Shown piece by piece: positions 9,148 to 18,510 of a stretch of 41,105 bases of DNA. The stretch covers positions 1-41,105 of the forward strand of contig DFLF01000015.1 in NCBI GenBank assembly GCA_002373675.1. Reading direction: 5' to 3'. Position 1 is the stretch's first letter. Each line of letters starts with the position of its first letter. The notes below the pieces were generated by a model. It had not been told where the DNA came from. It ran no database searches and saw nothing but the letters and a program-made list of their open reading frames with translations. This DNA is from Pseudobutyrivibrio sp. UBA3626 (GTDB taxonomy: Bacteria > Bacillota > Clostridia > Lachnospirales > Lachnospiraceae). The translations under genes and the position numbers were made by a program.

Positions 9148-10317
9148 CTATAGTAACAAAGTCTTATCTTCACCCATTCCGATACAACCTGTAAGATCGT
9201 ATTTCTTACCAGTCTCGTCACGGATGTATCCTTCTAACTCGCCAAATGTAATATAGTAATCTATATTAACTACACCAGCATGAGTTATCATTGGATTTAT
9301 ACTATACACCTTTTGTGTCAAATTAACCATATCATATTGGTCTTTGATATAAACTTCCTGATAATCCTTGAAGTCTTTCGTCTCAGGATTTCTTGTAAAC
9401 TTAACCGGCGGAAGTATGCTAGATGTACCCTCAAGCCAAAGTATATTCTCGTTATATCTTTCCTGATCAATCGACTGATTTCTCGTTAGATTAAACGCAA
9501 GATACATGTCCTCTCCGTCGATATTGTATCTTCCCAATGTCGTAACCCAATCATAATGAGCTCTTCTTGGATAATAACCTCTGTGATCATCAATGATGGC
9601 AACAGTATTCTCATTAGAAACCATTTTCTCACCGTTAAATGTCAACTCTCCCTCAGCCTTGAAGAAATCCTTTTGTGAGTATAAAGGACGTGGTCTCTTC
9701 TTGTCAAATGGAATACTTGCCACACATGGATCCGATATACGTGTAAGCTCAACATCATAGTCAATAGTTGCTTCACCTACATTCTCTTTCATAGCTGCAA
9801 CTGCCGTCTTATCTTTTCTAGGAACAGTAATTAAACATTTACCTTTATGTGAACCGGACAGATGCGCTTTACCTTCATCAAAGGTATTAACATATTTTAC
9901 AAAACTAACATCCGTCTTTGCAAATGCAACAGAACCTTTAATCAGGTTCGGTGCTATCTGAGTATCTTTGCTCTTAAGATCAGTATCCCAACAATAAGTA
10001 GTTCTAGTTCTCTTATCATAGAACACATTTAAGGTCTTACCAAAAATTCCCATGTCACATACAACTGCAAGAAGTATGCCATTATCAAAATGAACTTCTG
10101 TAGCTTCCCATAGGGTAAGCTTTAGTCTGTTAAATGCGTTTGGCAGTGCAGTAGGTCCATTTAATTTAAGAAGTTCCATCTCTTCAAACTCTTTGTCAAA
10201 TGTTCCGAATTCGCAACTACCATCTGGTCTCACCATACTCTTTGGTGTAGGTACTGCTCTTCTTGTCTCGTTAATATATTTACTGTATTCTCCCCTAATT
10301 GGTTCTCTCTTAACCAT
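9148..10317 (-). CDS. DUF2804 family protein
   Basis: A 389-residue soluble protein recognised as DUF2804 by the central AIIDDHRGYYPRRAHYDWVT region around residues 240-260 and the surrounding beta-rich repeats. No signal peptide or TM segment is visible. The biochemical function of the family is unknown; a lipid or carbohydrate-related fold has been suggested only by general resemblance. ATG 10317 is preceded by a strong AAAGGGGGAGG site. It has its own likely promoter in the 140-base gap upstream. Its place inside a surface glycan locus, directly before rfbA, is unusual. Confidence 0.8.
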   Translation of the reverse strand: MVKREPIRGEYSKYINETRRAVPTPKSMVRPDGSCEFGTFDKEFEEMELLKLNGPTALPNAFNRLKLTLWEATEVHFDNGILLAVVCDMGIFGKTLNVFYDKRTRTTYCWDTDLKSKDTQIAPNLIKGSVAFAKTDVSFVKYVNTFDEGKAHLSGSHKGKCLITVPRKDKTAVAAMKENVGEATIDYDVELTRISDPCVASIPFDKKRPRPLYSQKDFFKAEGELTFNGEKMVSNENTVAIIDDHRGYYPRRAHYDWVTTLGRYNIDGEDMYLAFNLTRNQSIDQERYNENILWLEGTSSILPPVKFTRNPETKDFKDYQEVYIKDQYDMVNLTQKVYSINPMITHAGVVNIDYYITFGELEGYIRDETGKKYDLTGCIGMGEDKTLLL

Positions 10318-10407
10318 AAGCCTCCCCCTTTCTTAAGTAAGGTATTTTCTTGCACAATGCATTATCACTTTGCTCTCAGAAAATACTAACCTAAATGTAA
10401 AACCCCG

Positions 10408-10440
10408 AAGGATAATATATCCTTATAGTTCATTATAACA
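10408..10440 (-). promoter_or_regulatory. extended -10 promoter and start-proximal hairpin ahead of the DUF2804 gene
   Basis: On the minus strand TGT-TATAAT (10440-10432) forms an extended -10 element, without a clear -35 box. Just downstream the transcript would fold AAGGATA/TATCCTT (10408-10424), followed by CGGGGTTTT. The hairpin could be a weak terminator of the preceding 76-aa gene or part of the leader. Confidence 0.4.
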
Positions 10441-10458
10441 CATTTTAAGAGAAATGGC

Positions 10459-10689
10459 TTATTCATCAAATTCTACAACCACATAGAAGCCCTTTTCTGT
10501 CTTTTTGATATCAACAACTTTCCCTTCACTACTATTAATTCTCTCTGTTATCTTGAAATTCGCAGACATGGCATAGCTTCTGCCCAAAGTGTAGTAATAT
10601 GAATTGGGAAGTTTGCTTTCTGTTATAGGAAGAATCTGACCTATTTCTACTAAGCCTTCTCTTTCCATTTTAAATTCAACCTGCCTCAC
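10459..10689 (-). CDS. small hypothetical protein
   Basis: A 76-residue protein with no recognisable family. It is hydrophilic and beta-strand rich, begins MRQVEFKMEREGLVEIGQI and ends VVVEFDE. Start is GTG 10689, overlapping the TAG stop of the DUF308 gene by one base and preceded by AAGGTG eight bases upstream, so it is translationally coupled to that gene. The coupling and clean ribosome site support a real gene. Possibly a partner or regulator of the DUF308 membrane protein; this is inference. Confidence 0.65.
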   Translation of the reverse strand: MRQVEFKMEREGLVEIGQILPITESKLPNSYYYTLGRSYAMSANFKITERINSSEGKVVDIKKTEKGFYVVVEFDE

Positions 10690-11264
10690 TACTTTATCAC
10701 CTTCGAATTTACTTCTATATCACCAGACATTTTCTTCTGATATTTTGAAACACGAATTGCAACAATTACAGTCGATATTGCATCTAGAATCAACATTACA
10801 CCAACAATAACTGACGCAGCAACAAATGCTCCAAAGGAACAGAAGATACAATAAAAACCAAATATAACGCTAAGAATACCAACAATAAGCATTAGCCACC
10901 AGGTTTTTACTCCCATTGACTTTACTGAAAATGCAGATACTATACTTTGAATACCATGAACAGCAAGCATTACTCCTACCGCAATATAAACTATAACTGC
11001 GAACTTCAACGGATTAACAATAATCCATATACCTATAGCTCCAAGAAGTATTGCCAGAATGATTGCAGGTACCGATAACCCCATTCTATTTGCAATAGCT
11101 CCTATAAGCATAAATAATGCAAAAATCAGAATCATTATACCTGAGAAAACAGATATTACCGAGCCGGATTCTACAGGAAATACAACAAAAAGTATTCCCA
11201 AAACAAGTGACATTATTGCTGAAACATAAATATCAAATCTTATTGCCTTCATTGCTTGTTTCAT
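10689..11264 (-). CDS. DUF308 (HdeD-like) membrane protein
   Basis: About 191 residues with six hydrophobic helices in the paired pattern of DUF308/HdeD proteins, for example ILAILLGAIGIWIIVNPLKF in the middle and WWLMLIVGILSVIFGFYCIF later. The C-terminus is short and basic. HdeD is linked to acid resistance in enterobacteria, but the role in Firmicutes is not established. ATG 11264 is chosen over ATG 11270 because AGGAG lies nine bases before the former and only three before the latter. Located between the GH2 gene and the coupled 76-aa gene. Confidence 0.8.
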   Translation of the reverse strand: MKQAMKAIRFDIYVSAIMSLVLGILFVVFPVESGSVISVFSGIMILIFALFMLIGAIANRMGLSVPAIILAILLGAIGIWIIVNPLKFAVIVYIAVGVMLAVHGIQSIVSAFSVKSMGVKTWWLMLIVGILSVIFGFYCIFCSFGAFVAASVIVGVMLILDAISTVIVAIRVSKYQKKMSGDIEVNSKVIK

Positions 11265-11289
11265 ATTCATTATCTCCTTTTAAAAAATA

Positions 11290-13041
11290 TTATAATAACT
11301 TATTAATTTCTTCATCTATTCGTTTTCTAATCTCAAGCATCTTTTTTCGAATTACTTTTCTTCTCTTCCTATCATATGTATAGAGACCATTTATTTCATT
11401 TTCAACATCAGATAGTTGCGTGTAAATACAACCGCACATACCTTCCTCTATGACAGGATATACCATTTCTTCGTACATCTCACATATCTTATATGTAAGT
11501 GCATTTTCATTAGGACAGGCACCATAGCCATAACTTGTACCCTCGCTTACGTGACCTTCTACTACGTACGAGAAGCCACCACACTCCGACAAAAATAATG
11601 GCTTATCAATAACATGTAATTCTTTATTCTTAAAATACACGTGCCTGCTATCAAAATCACTTTTCTTCTGATGAAACCATCCCGAAGTAGAATCATATAA
11701 CCTGGTAGAATCCTCTTTAGTAAGTATGTCATATAACCTATCGGATTCAAACTGTCCCCAGCCCTCGTTAAATATAGTGTAACACAGAATACTTGGATAA
11801 TTATAAAGCTCTTTTATTGTATCTTTACAATGTTTTATAAAGAATTCTTTTCTATCTTTGTCTGTTCCTTTACTAAAATCATCTCTCTTATACTTTCCGC
11901 CAAATGTAGGAAGAATCGTGTCCCGAACATAATGATATTTACCTGAATTAACCATATCTTGCACTACATACATACCAAGTCTGTCGCAGGAATAATAAAA
12001 CTGCGCCGCCTCAATCTTAATATGCTTTCTAAGAGTGTTAAAACCAAGCTTCTTCATCCTAAGAATATCTCTGTCATATTCCATATAATCAGGTGGTGTC
12101 AGATTACCATCAATATAATATCCCTGATCTAATACACCATGTAGAAATGCAGGCTTGTCATTTATGCAAAGCCTTTTTACACCATCCATATCCATAATGC
12201 AAACATTTCTGAATGCTATATAAGTATATACCGTGTCGTCTTTGTATGTGATTTCCACAGGATAAAGAGTAGGGGAATGTTCATCCCAGAGCTTTAGTTC
12301 GTATGGTTCATTAAGATAATATGATATTACATCTTCATCTACAACAACTTCACTTTCTGCTTTATTAGAATAAATCAGGCGCTCTTCTTGTATATAACTA
12401 TACAAGTCATACTCTTTTGGCTTAAGTACTACTCCTTCATATACTTTATATGTAACTTTGTCATTTTCATTTTTGTTAGTTTTGTCATGGTTTACAGAAG
12501 AACTAGTTTCTACACTAATTTTAGCAAAAATATCAGTTGATGCTATTTTAACATCACTTATATATTCTTTAGGCACTACTTCAAGGAATACACTTTTCCA
12601 TATTCCCGATGTAGGAGTGTACCACATACTATGAGGTTTTTTACATTGCTTGCCATAAGGATAAGTAACGTCTAGTTCATCTGTGACTTCCACAACAATC
12701 CTATTAACACCATCTGGATTTACAGCCTCCGTTACATCATATTGGAACGATAAGTAGCCACCTACATGCTCCCCTAGGAGTACATCATTGACATATACTT
12801 TAGCAATCTGGTCTATCGCACCAAAATGAAGTATAAATCTGCTGCCTTCATCAAATACCAGTTCATCTACTCTAAACTCCTTAGAGTATGTAAATCTATC
12901 CGGCACATCTTTTGAGTAACCGCTAAGCTTACTTTGTGGAGGATATGGCGCATTTATCTCATCTGTGTCAAGAAGCCATTTGCCATCAAGAAGCATTATA
13001 TTATCTCTATATAAATTAGGTCTTGGATAATCTCTCTTCAT
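11290..13041 (-). CDS. glycoside hydrolase family 2 protein
   Basis: A 583-residue enzyme with the GH2 order: N-terminal sugar-binding jelly roll (about 1-160, with HFGAIDQIAKVYVNDVLLGE and SGIWKSVFLEVV), an immunoglobulin-like middle, and a TIM barrel from about 280. The likely acid/base is Glu426 in IFNEGWGQFE and the nucleophile Glu486 in LSECGGF. It lacks a signal peptide, so it is predicted cytoplasmic. It is shorter than LacZ-type beta-galactosidases and lacks their C-terminal domains. The substrate could be a beta-galactoside, glucuronide or mannoside. A cytoplasmic glycosidase inside a glycan-synthesis operon suggests turnover of precursors, or an unrelated cargo gene. Confidence 0.88.
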   Translation of the reverse strand: MKRDYPRPNLYRDNIMLLDGKWLLDTDEINAPYPPQSKLSGYSKDVPDRFTYSKEFRVDELVFDEGSRFILHFGAIDQIAKVYVNDVLLGEHVGGYLSFQYDVTEAVNPDGVNRIVVEVTDELDVTYPYGKQCKKPHSMWYTPTSGIWKSVFLEVVPKEYISDVKIASTDIFAKISVETSSSVNHDKTNKNENDKVTYKVYEGVVLKPKEYDLYSYIQEERLIYSNKAESEVVVDEDVISYYLNEPYELKLWDEHSPTLYPVEITYKDDTVYTYIAFRNVCIMDMDGVKRLCINDKPAFLHGVLDQGYYIDGNLTPPDYMEYDRDILRMKKLGFNTLRKHIKIEAAQFYYSCDRLGMYVVQDMVNSGKYHYVRDTILPTFGGKYKRDDFSKGTDKDRKEFFIKHCKDTIKELYNYPSILCYTIFNEGWGQFESDRLYDILTKEDSTRLYDSTSGWFHQKKSDFDSRHVYFKNKELHVIDKPLFLSECGGFSYVVEGHVSEGTSYGYGACPNENALTYKICEMYEEMVYPVIEEGMCGCIYTQLSDVENEINGLYTYDRKRRKVIRKKMLEIRKRIDEEINKLL

Positions 13042-13062
13042 AAACTTCTCTCTTTCTTACAG

Positions 13063-14715
13063 CTACACATAGCTTAATGCACTAATACAACATACATAAC
13101 CTGACATCGTCATTAGGATAACGAATATATTATCTACATTTGGAATTCGTATCTTCTTCCATCTGCCTATTGAGAGCATAATGATAGAAAGTGTTGGAAT
13201 AACGTATCTTCCTTGAAATCCCATAATAACTGTATCCGTAGGAAGCGTCCAGTATAGAAGCATTGCAAGGCTGGTTATAAGTATAGGCGCAAGTCCAGTC
13301 AAAAAAGCCAATATTCTATTTCCCACTTTAAACAAATCCTTCTCATCTTTATATCTCACAAGTGAAAGAAAAAGTAAAAGAAGATTAAAAATATATACGT
13401 ACCTGGTAATAAATATTCTATTATAACCAAGCGCTGTTCCTCCAATTTGTGCCACGTAATGTCTAAAGTTCTCCTTTAGTGATTCGTATACTATTGTAAA
13501 GAATCTTCCAGGATTATATATATAATCTATAGGCGCAACTCCTTCCATTCCATATATCTCACGAATATTTTGAGGCCTTCCCCACAAAAATGAGACAATT
13601 CTCTCATATCCTCCAAGGAAAACAATATATATCAAAATGAAAGCCATTAATAATCCCAGTATTGGTATACTGACTTTACGATTACTCTTTTGGAACCATT
13701 TCTTATTAATACAAAGAACAATAGGTAGAATAAGTACAATAAGAAATACTCCTGATTTAATACCATACAATAAAAATCCACAAAGCACATACATTAGAAG
13801 TTCTGTTATTGTAAATCGAATTATTGGAATTTCTATATTCCATTTTATATTTCTTCTTGTTGAGTAATCGCCGTATTTTAAGAAAAAGGATAGGGAGGTA
13901 ACAACCAAAACACAGGCAATAAGAATACAATCATATGAAAATGATGATACCTGCTGCAATGTAATAGGAAGAAGCGACACTAAGAAAAGCACTCTTTTTC
14001 CAACAGGAATTTTTGCTATGGCAAAACCTGTCATTAATACATACAAAATCAAATTAAGTAATGCACCAAATATATATACATACCCAAATCCGAGATGAAG
14101 AAGTCTTGCAACTGTTATTCCAAGTGCCGGCAAGAAATAAACTATATTACTTGCGTTTGAATTATAGTTTAGCGCAACAACTTTAGTGTCTCCTTCTTCA
14201 CTAACGACACCCATATTATCAAATATCACATTATATATACCACTATCAACCCTTGTAGTAGTATTAGCAGAACTAATCTTTGCATCTTCCGCTCTCATAT
14301 ACCGATATGGCACGAATCCTTCTTCCACAACTTTGTCTTCATAGGGATTTCCATATCCGAGAATTACATTAGATTGATTGTATGCGCTACCAAAGTGGTC
14401 TTGTTCATCCGGTGTCTCAAATGGAGGAATTAATATAATAAAAACAATTCCAAAAGCAATAGCAATCATAGGATAAATCTTTCCTATACCAACATCTCTA
14501 TATATCAAGAGAAATCCCAGAATTACAACAAGCCCCCCTATGCCGAATAACACGAAATAAGAAAATATATTAAACCCCATACTCGCGCCAATATTATGTC
14601 CAAATATACGGACATGACCAAATATAAAGCAAACAATGGCGACAGCAATAACTGCCACCATTCTCAGTAGTTTAATCTTATTCGAGTATTTATATTTTGC
14701 ATATAAATAATTCAT
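13063..14715 (-). CDS. DUF2142 family polytopic membrane protein
   Basis: About 550 residues with some 12 TM helices. The DUF2142 signature is the extracytoplasmic loop PPFETPDEQDHFGSAY near residue 105, resembling the DE/H loops of GT-C glycosyltransferases; members occur widely in O-antigen and capsule loci. A role in lipid-linked sugar transfer is likely but unproven. ATG 14715 overlaps the glf stop codon by one base (TAATG), which supports this start over an in-frame one at 14742. Confidence 0.82.
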   Translation of the reverse strand: MNYLYAKYKYSNKIKLLRMVAVIAVAIVCFIFGHVRIFGHNIGASMGFNIFSYFVLFGIGGLVVILGFLLIYRDVGIGKIYPMIAIAFGIVFIILIPPFETPDEQDHFGSAYNQSNVILGYGNPYEDKVVEEGFVPYRYMRAEDAKISSANTTTRVDSGIYNVIFDNMGVVSEEGDTKVVALNYNSNASNIVYFLPALGITVARLLHLGFGYVYIFGALLNLILYVLMTGFAIAKIPVGKRVLFLVSLLPITLQQVSSFSYDCILIACVLVVTSLSFFLKYGDYSTRRNIKWNIEIPIIRFTITELLMYVLCGFLLYGIKSGVFLIVLILPIVLCINKKWFQKSNRKVSIPILGLLMAFILIYIVFLGGYERIVSFLWGRPQNIREIYGMEGVAPIDYIYNPGRFFTIVYESLKENFRHYVAQIGGTALGYNRIFITRYVYIFNLLLLFLSLVRYKDEKDLFKVGNRILAFLTGLAPILITSLAMLLYWTLPTDTVIMGFQGRYVIPTLSIIMLSIGRWKKIRIPNVDNIFVILMTMSGYVCCISALSYV

Positions 14716-15836
14716 TATCTGCCAAATTCCTCTTCTACACAATCTAATGCTGCCATAAGAACTTTATCCATGTCATAATATTTATATTGGCCAAGACGAC
14801 CTCCAAATATTACATTGCCTTCTTTCTTGGCTTCAGCAGCGTACTTCTCATAAAGAGCATTGTTCTTATCATTATTAACAGGATAGTAAGGCTCAACCCC
14901 TGGCTTCCACTCAGATGAATACTCTTTTGAAATAATAGTAGTAGGCTGTGTTCCAAACTCAAAATGCTTATGCTCGATAATGCGAGTATATGGCACTTCA
15001 CGTTCTGTATAATTTACAACCGCATTTCCCTGATAATTATCAGTATCAAGTTCTTCTGTCTCAAATCTAACTGAACGATACTCCAGTGGACCAAACTTAG
15101 AATCAAAGTATTCATCAATCTGACCTGTGAACAGGATTCTATCGTATTCTACCTCTGTTCCATCAGATAGTTTATTATTCTTCTTAAGCTCAAAGAAATC
15201 TTCATTTACTTTTACATCAATTCCATCAAGCATTTTCTCAACAATCTTCGTATATCCTCCCATAGGTATACCCTGGAATCTATCATTGAAATAATTGTTA
15301 TCGTATGTAAATCTCATAGGAAGTCTCTTAATGATAAACGAAGGAAGCTCAGTACACTTACGTCCCCATTGTTTCTCTGTATAACCCTTAATAAGCTTCT
15401 CATATACGTCTTTACCTGCAAGAGAAAGAGCCTGTTCCTCCAGATTCTTAGGCTCATCAATCTTATACTCAGCCTTCTGCTTCTCAATTATCTCTTTCGC
15501 CTCAGCTGGTGTCTTAATATTCCACATCTTACTAAATGTATTCATATTAAACGGAAGATTATATAACTCATCCTTATATACCGCAACCGGGGAGTTAATA
15601 TAATTATTAAACTCTGCAAACTGATTAATATAATCCCATATCTTTTTATCTGAAGTATGGAAAATGTGTGCTCCATATACATGCACATTTATTCCGGCTT
15701 CTTCCTTTGTATACACATTTCCCGCAATGTGATCTCTCTTATCAATAACAAGGCATTTCTTATTACGTTTCTTTGCCTCATATGCAAATGTTGCACCAAA
15801 AAGCCCTGCACCAACCACTAGATAATCGTACTTCAT
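14715..15836 (-). CDS. glf: UDP-galactopyranose mutase
   Basis: A 373-residue flavoenzyme that converts UDP-galactopyranose to UDP-galactofuranose. The FAD-binding Rossmann motif is YLVVGAGLFGATFAYEA at the N-terminus; GNVYTKEEAGINVHVYGAHI, YTEKQWGRKC near residue 155 and the C-terminal IFGGRLGQYKYYDMDKV are all diagnostic. Length is typical. ATG 15836 has GGAGGAAG upstream. Second gene of the predicted operon; its presence indicates that the glycan made here contains galactofuranose. Confidence 0.97.
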   Translation of the reverse strand: MKYDYLVVGAGLFGATFAYEAKKRNKKCLVIDKRDHIAGNVYTKEEAGINVHVYGAHIFHTSDKKIWDYINQFAEFNNYINSPVAVYKDELYNLPFNMNTFSKMWNIKTPAEAKEIIEKQKAEYKIDEPKNLEEQALSLAGKDVYEKLIKGYTEKQWGRKCTELPSFIIKRLPMRFTYDNNYFNDRFQGIPMGGYTKIVEKMLDGIDVKVNEDFFELKKNNKLSDGTEVEYDRILFTGQIDEYFDSKFGPLEYRSVRFETEELDTDNYQGNAVVNYTEREVPYTRIIEHKHFEFGTQPTTIISKEYSSEWKPGVEPYYPVNNDKNNALYEKYAAEAKKEGNVIFGGRLGQYKYYDMDKVLMAALDCVEEEFGR

Positions 15837-15869
15837 TTTTCTTCCTCCATTATGTCTTATAGTACTATT

Positions 15870-16835
15870 CTAACTTCTCTTTGTATTACCAGATAATATA
15901 TATCTCTTCAATTTGTTATACAAGAATGCCTCATTTTCATTCTCTGGTCTGTAACGAAACCTCAAACTCTTCTTGGCGTACTGTCTAAAAGAAGAATTTT
16001 TATAAATCTTATAGTCAGTATTATCAAGCATCTTATCTAGCAAATCCAATTCTAGTTTAACGATAGTTTTCTCAATAGAATCTATCATCTCTTCATCTTC
16101 AAAAACTTTCGCCTTATCAAGAATCATAAAGTATCCTTTTATGGCAGTAAGAGCTCTCTCTGTAGGTTTTCCATCCTTGAACTGTAACTTCGCCGCTTCT
16201 GACTGTCCTCTGTTAAATGTATAATGAACATAAGGAACCTGTCTTACATTCTCACAATGTGTCAAATACTCTACCATAAAAAGGACATCCTCGTAGTAAT
16301 GAACACCTTCCTCAAAGCGTATATTGTATTTATCAATAATTTCTCTTCGGAACATCTTGTTCCAAATATATCTTAGACTTTCATCGCCCGAAAGAAGTCC
16401 TTTCACAACCGCCTTGCCACTAAGCACTCGAAACATCTCTTCTGGTGTAGAATACACCTTATTGCCATTCTCTATTATCTCACATCCACAGATAGACATA
16501 TCGACGCCTTCTATGGCGTTGTATAGACACCTTGTTATTTCATCGCTTTGCAAATCATCATCATCCATAAAAATTATGAATTCGCCTTTTGCTTTCTCAA
16601 TCCCAAGATTTCTGGCAGCTGATACACCCGGTGTAAATTCCTTGTAAAATCTTATTTGTCTGTATTTATTTGCCTGCATGCCGGCAAGAGAAGACGAATC
16701 ATCAGAAGAATCGTTTTCTACATATAGAACTTCTATATCATCAAGGGTCTGGCTCACAAGATTTTCAGATGTTCTAATAATCCTTTCGCTTGCATTATAT
16801 ACAGGAATAATTATCGATACTTTTGGTCTTTTCAT
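15870..16835 (-). CDS. family 2 glycosyltransferase (first gene of the polysaccharide operon)
   Basis: A 321-residue GT2 enzyme beginning MKRPKVSIIIPVYNASERII. The nucleotide motif is ENDSSDDSS near residue 39 and the metal motif MDDDD near residue 93; IWNKMFRREII and YYEDVLFMVEYL are typical of glycosyltransferases acting on capsule or teichoic-acid-like glycans. The start at 16835 fits the conserved N-terminus; an upstream in-frame start at 16913 would fall in the promoter. The gene is led by a clear promoter on the minus strand. Specificity unknown; a galactofuranosyltransferase role is possible from proximity to glf. Confidence 0.88.
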   Translation of the reverse strand: MKRPKVSIIIPVYNASERIIRTSENLVSQTLDDIEVLYVENDSSDDSSSLAGMQANKYRQIRFYKEFTPGVSAARNLGIEKAKGEFIIFMDDDDLQSDEITRCLYNAIEGVDMSICGCEIIENGNKVYSTPEEMFRVLSGKAVVKGLLSGDESLRYIWNKMFRREIIDKYNIRFEEGVHYYEDVLFMVEYLTHCENVRQVPYVHYTFNRGQSEAAKLQFKDGKPTERALTAIKGYFMILDKAKVFEDEEMIDSIEKTIVKLELDLLDKMLDNTDYKIYKNSSFRQYAKKSLRFRYRPENENEAFLYNKLKRYILSGNTKRS

Positions 16836-16891
16836 AAGGCTATTTCTAGTTCCTTTCTTTATATCCCCAAAAAATATACATATTATTTGAA

Positions 16892-16920
16892 ATTTTATCA
16901 CAATTTGTGCCAATTATCAA
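16892..16920 (-). promoter_or_regulatory. sigmaA-type promoter of the polysaccharide operon
   Basis: On the minus strand TTGATA (16920-16915), a 17-base spacer, and TAAAAT (16897-16892). The first gene starts about 57 bases downstream of the -10 box. It faces away from the trkH promoter. Confidence 0.7.
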
Positions 16921-16979
16921 ACCGATAAAATGACCGAAAAAGTACATATTTTAAGGACATTTTTCATATTCTACACATA

Positions 16980-17008
16980 TTGACTAGGGATTTATTCTGG
17001 GCTAAAAT
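16980..17008 (+). promoter_or_regulatory. sigmaA-type promoter of the trkH operon
   Basis: TTGACT (16980-16985), a 17-base spacer and TAAAAT (17003-17008), 33 bases before the trkH start codon. Near-consensus. Confidence 0.75.
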
Positions 17009-17041
17009 TTTAATTGCACAAATTATCGAGGGGTCTATATT

Positions 17042-18505
17042 ATGAATTTTCGTATGATTGTCTACATAGTTGGACAAATTATCAAAATTGAAGGCGTTCT
17101 ATTTCTTGTACCCACAATCACGTCAATGGTTTACAAGGAAAGTCAGGGAATAGTATATGGCATAATGGCTTTGGCTCTATTTATTATAGGAATGCTCATA
17201 ACATTTAAGAAGCCAAAGAATAACATCTTCTATATAAAAGAAGGGTGCGTAGCGACGGCTCTTTGCTGGATAATTCTATCTATACTTGGCGCAATTCCTT
17301 TTATTATCACGAAAGAAATCCCTTCATTTACTGATGCTGTATTCGAGGTTGTATCAGGATTTACCACCACAGGTTCAAGTATACTTAATGATGTAGAAGT
17401 ATTATCTCACGCTTCACTTATATGGCGAAGCTTTACTCACTGGGTTGGCGGAATGGGAATACTTATTTTCCTTCTTGCTGTAATCCCTCTAACCGGTGGT
17501 TCTAATGTTAATCTAATGAAAGCCGAATCACCAGGTCCTCAGGTGGATAAATCACTTCCTCAGATAAAAGCCACAACAAGACTTCTATATATAATATATG
17601 GTGTACTTACTATTTCTGAATTTGTTCTTCTACTAATAACCGGACTTCCTGTATTCGATTCAATCTGTATGGCATTTGGTACAGCTGGAACAGGTGGCTT
17701 TGGAATACTTAATTCTTCATGCGGTGCATATCCTATTGCCTCACAATGGGTTATAACAATTTTCATGATGATATTTGGAGTTAATTTTAATGTATATGTT
17801 CTAATTGTTTTCAGAAGATTCAAAAATGCCTTATCTAGCGAAGAAGTTATTACATATTTCGCTATTATCGCTACATCAATAACAATTATAACTATTAATA
17901 TATATAACACATGCGAAGGATTTTTTGACTCTCTGACAAAATCCTCTTTTCAGGTTGCATCAATTATTTCAACAACAGGATTCTCTACAACGGACTTTAA
18001 TGAATGGCCCACGATTTGTCGAGTTGTTCTTGTTCTGCTTATGTTTACAGGCGGTTGTGCAGGTAGTACTGCCGGCGGGCTTAAGACTTCAAGAATATGT
18101 ATTGCCTTTAAAGTGTTTGTTAGAGAGATTAATTCCTTCCTTCATCCAAGAGAGATAAAATCAATCAAAATAGACAAAAAAATCGTTGACAAGAAGACAT
18201 TAAGAAGTGTCACCATATACTTTATTACTTACACATTCATATTTGTAATATCCCTTCTTCTTATTGCCCTAGATGGTCACGATCTTGTAACAACATTTAC
18301 ATCAGTTGCTGCAACCATTAATAATATTGGTCCTGGTCTCGACTTAGTTGGTCCTACAGAGAATTTCCATTTCTTTAGTACACCTTGCAAATGGGTTCTG
18401 ATATTTGACATGCTTGCAGGAAGATTAGAATTATTCCCTATGCTGATGTTATTCCATCCAAGTATATGGAGAGGAACATTCTTCAAACACAGAAGGACGT
18501 ACTAA
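17042..18505 (+). CDS. trkH: TrkH/KtrB-family potassium uptake channel subunit
   Basis: A 487-residue membrane protein with the four M1-P-M2 repeats of the Trk/Ktr superfamily. The four selectivity-filter loops are visible: FTTTGSS, GTAGTGGFG, STTGFST and INNIGPGL. MFTGGCAGSTAGGLKTSR before the last repeats and FDMLAGRLELFP at the C-terminus are also typical of TrkH. It takes up K+ together with a cytoplasmic TrkA gating subunit, which is not encoded nearby. GAGGGG precedes ATG 17042. First gene of a four-gene plus-strand operon; nth begins five bases after its stop. Confidence 0.93.
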   Translation: MNFRMIVYIVGQIIKIEGVLFLVPTITSMVYKESQGIVYGIMALALFIIGMLITFKKPKNNIFYIKEGCVATALCWIILSILGAIPFIITKEIPSFTDAVFEVVSGFTTTGSSILNDVEVLSHASLIWRSFTHWVGGMGILIFLLAVIPLTGGSNVNLMKAESPGPQVDKSLPQIKATTRLLYIIYGVLTISEFVLLLITGLPVFDSICMAFGTAGTGGFGILNSSCGAYPIASQWVITIFMMIFGVNFNVYVLIVFRRFKNALSSEEVITYFAIIATSITIITINIYNTCEGFFDSLTKSSFQVASIISTTGFSTTDFNEWPTICRVVLVLLMFTGGCAGSTAGGLKTSRICIAFKVFVREINSFLHPREIKSIKIDKKIVDKKTLRSVTIYFITYTFIFVISLLLIALDGHDLVTTFTSVAATINNIGPGLDLVGPTENFHFFSTPCKWVLIFDMLAGRLELFPMLMLFHPSIWRGTFFKHRRTY

Positions 18506-18510
18506 TTAAT

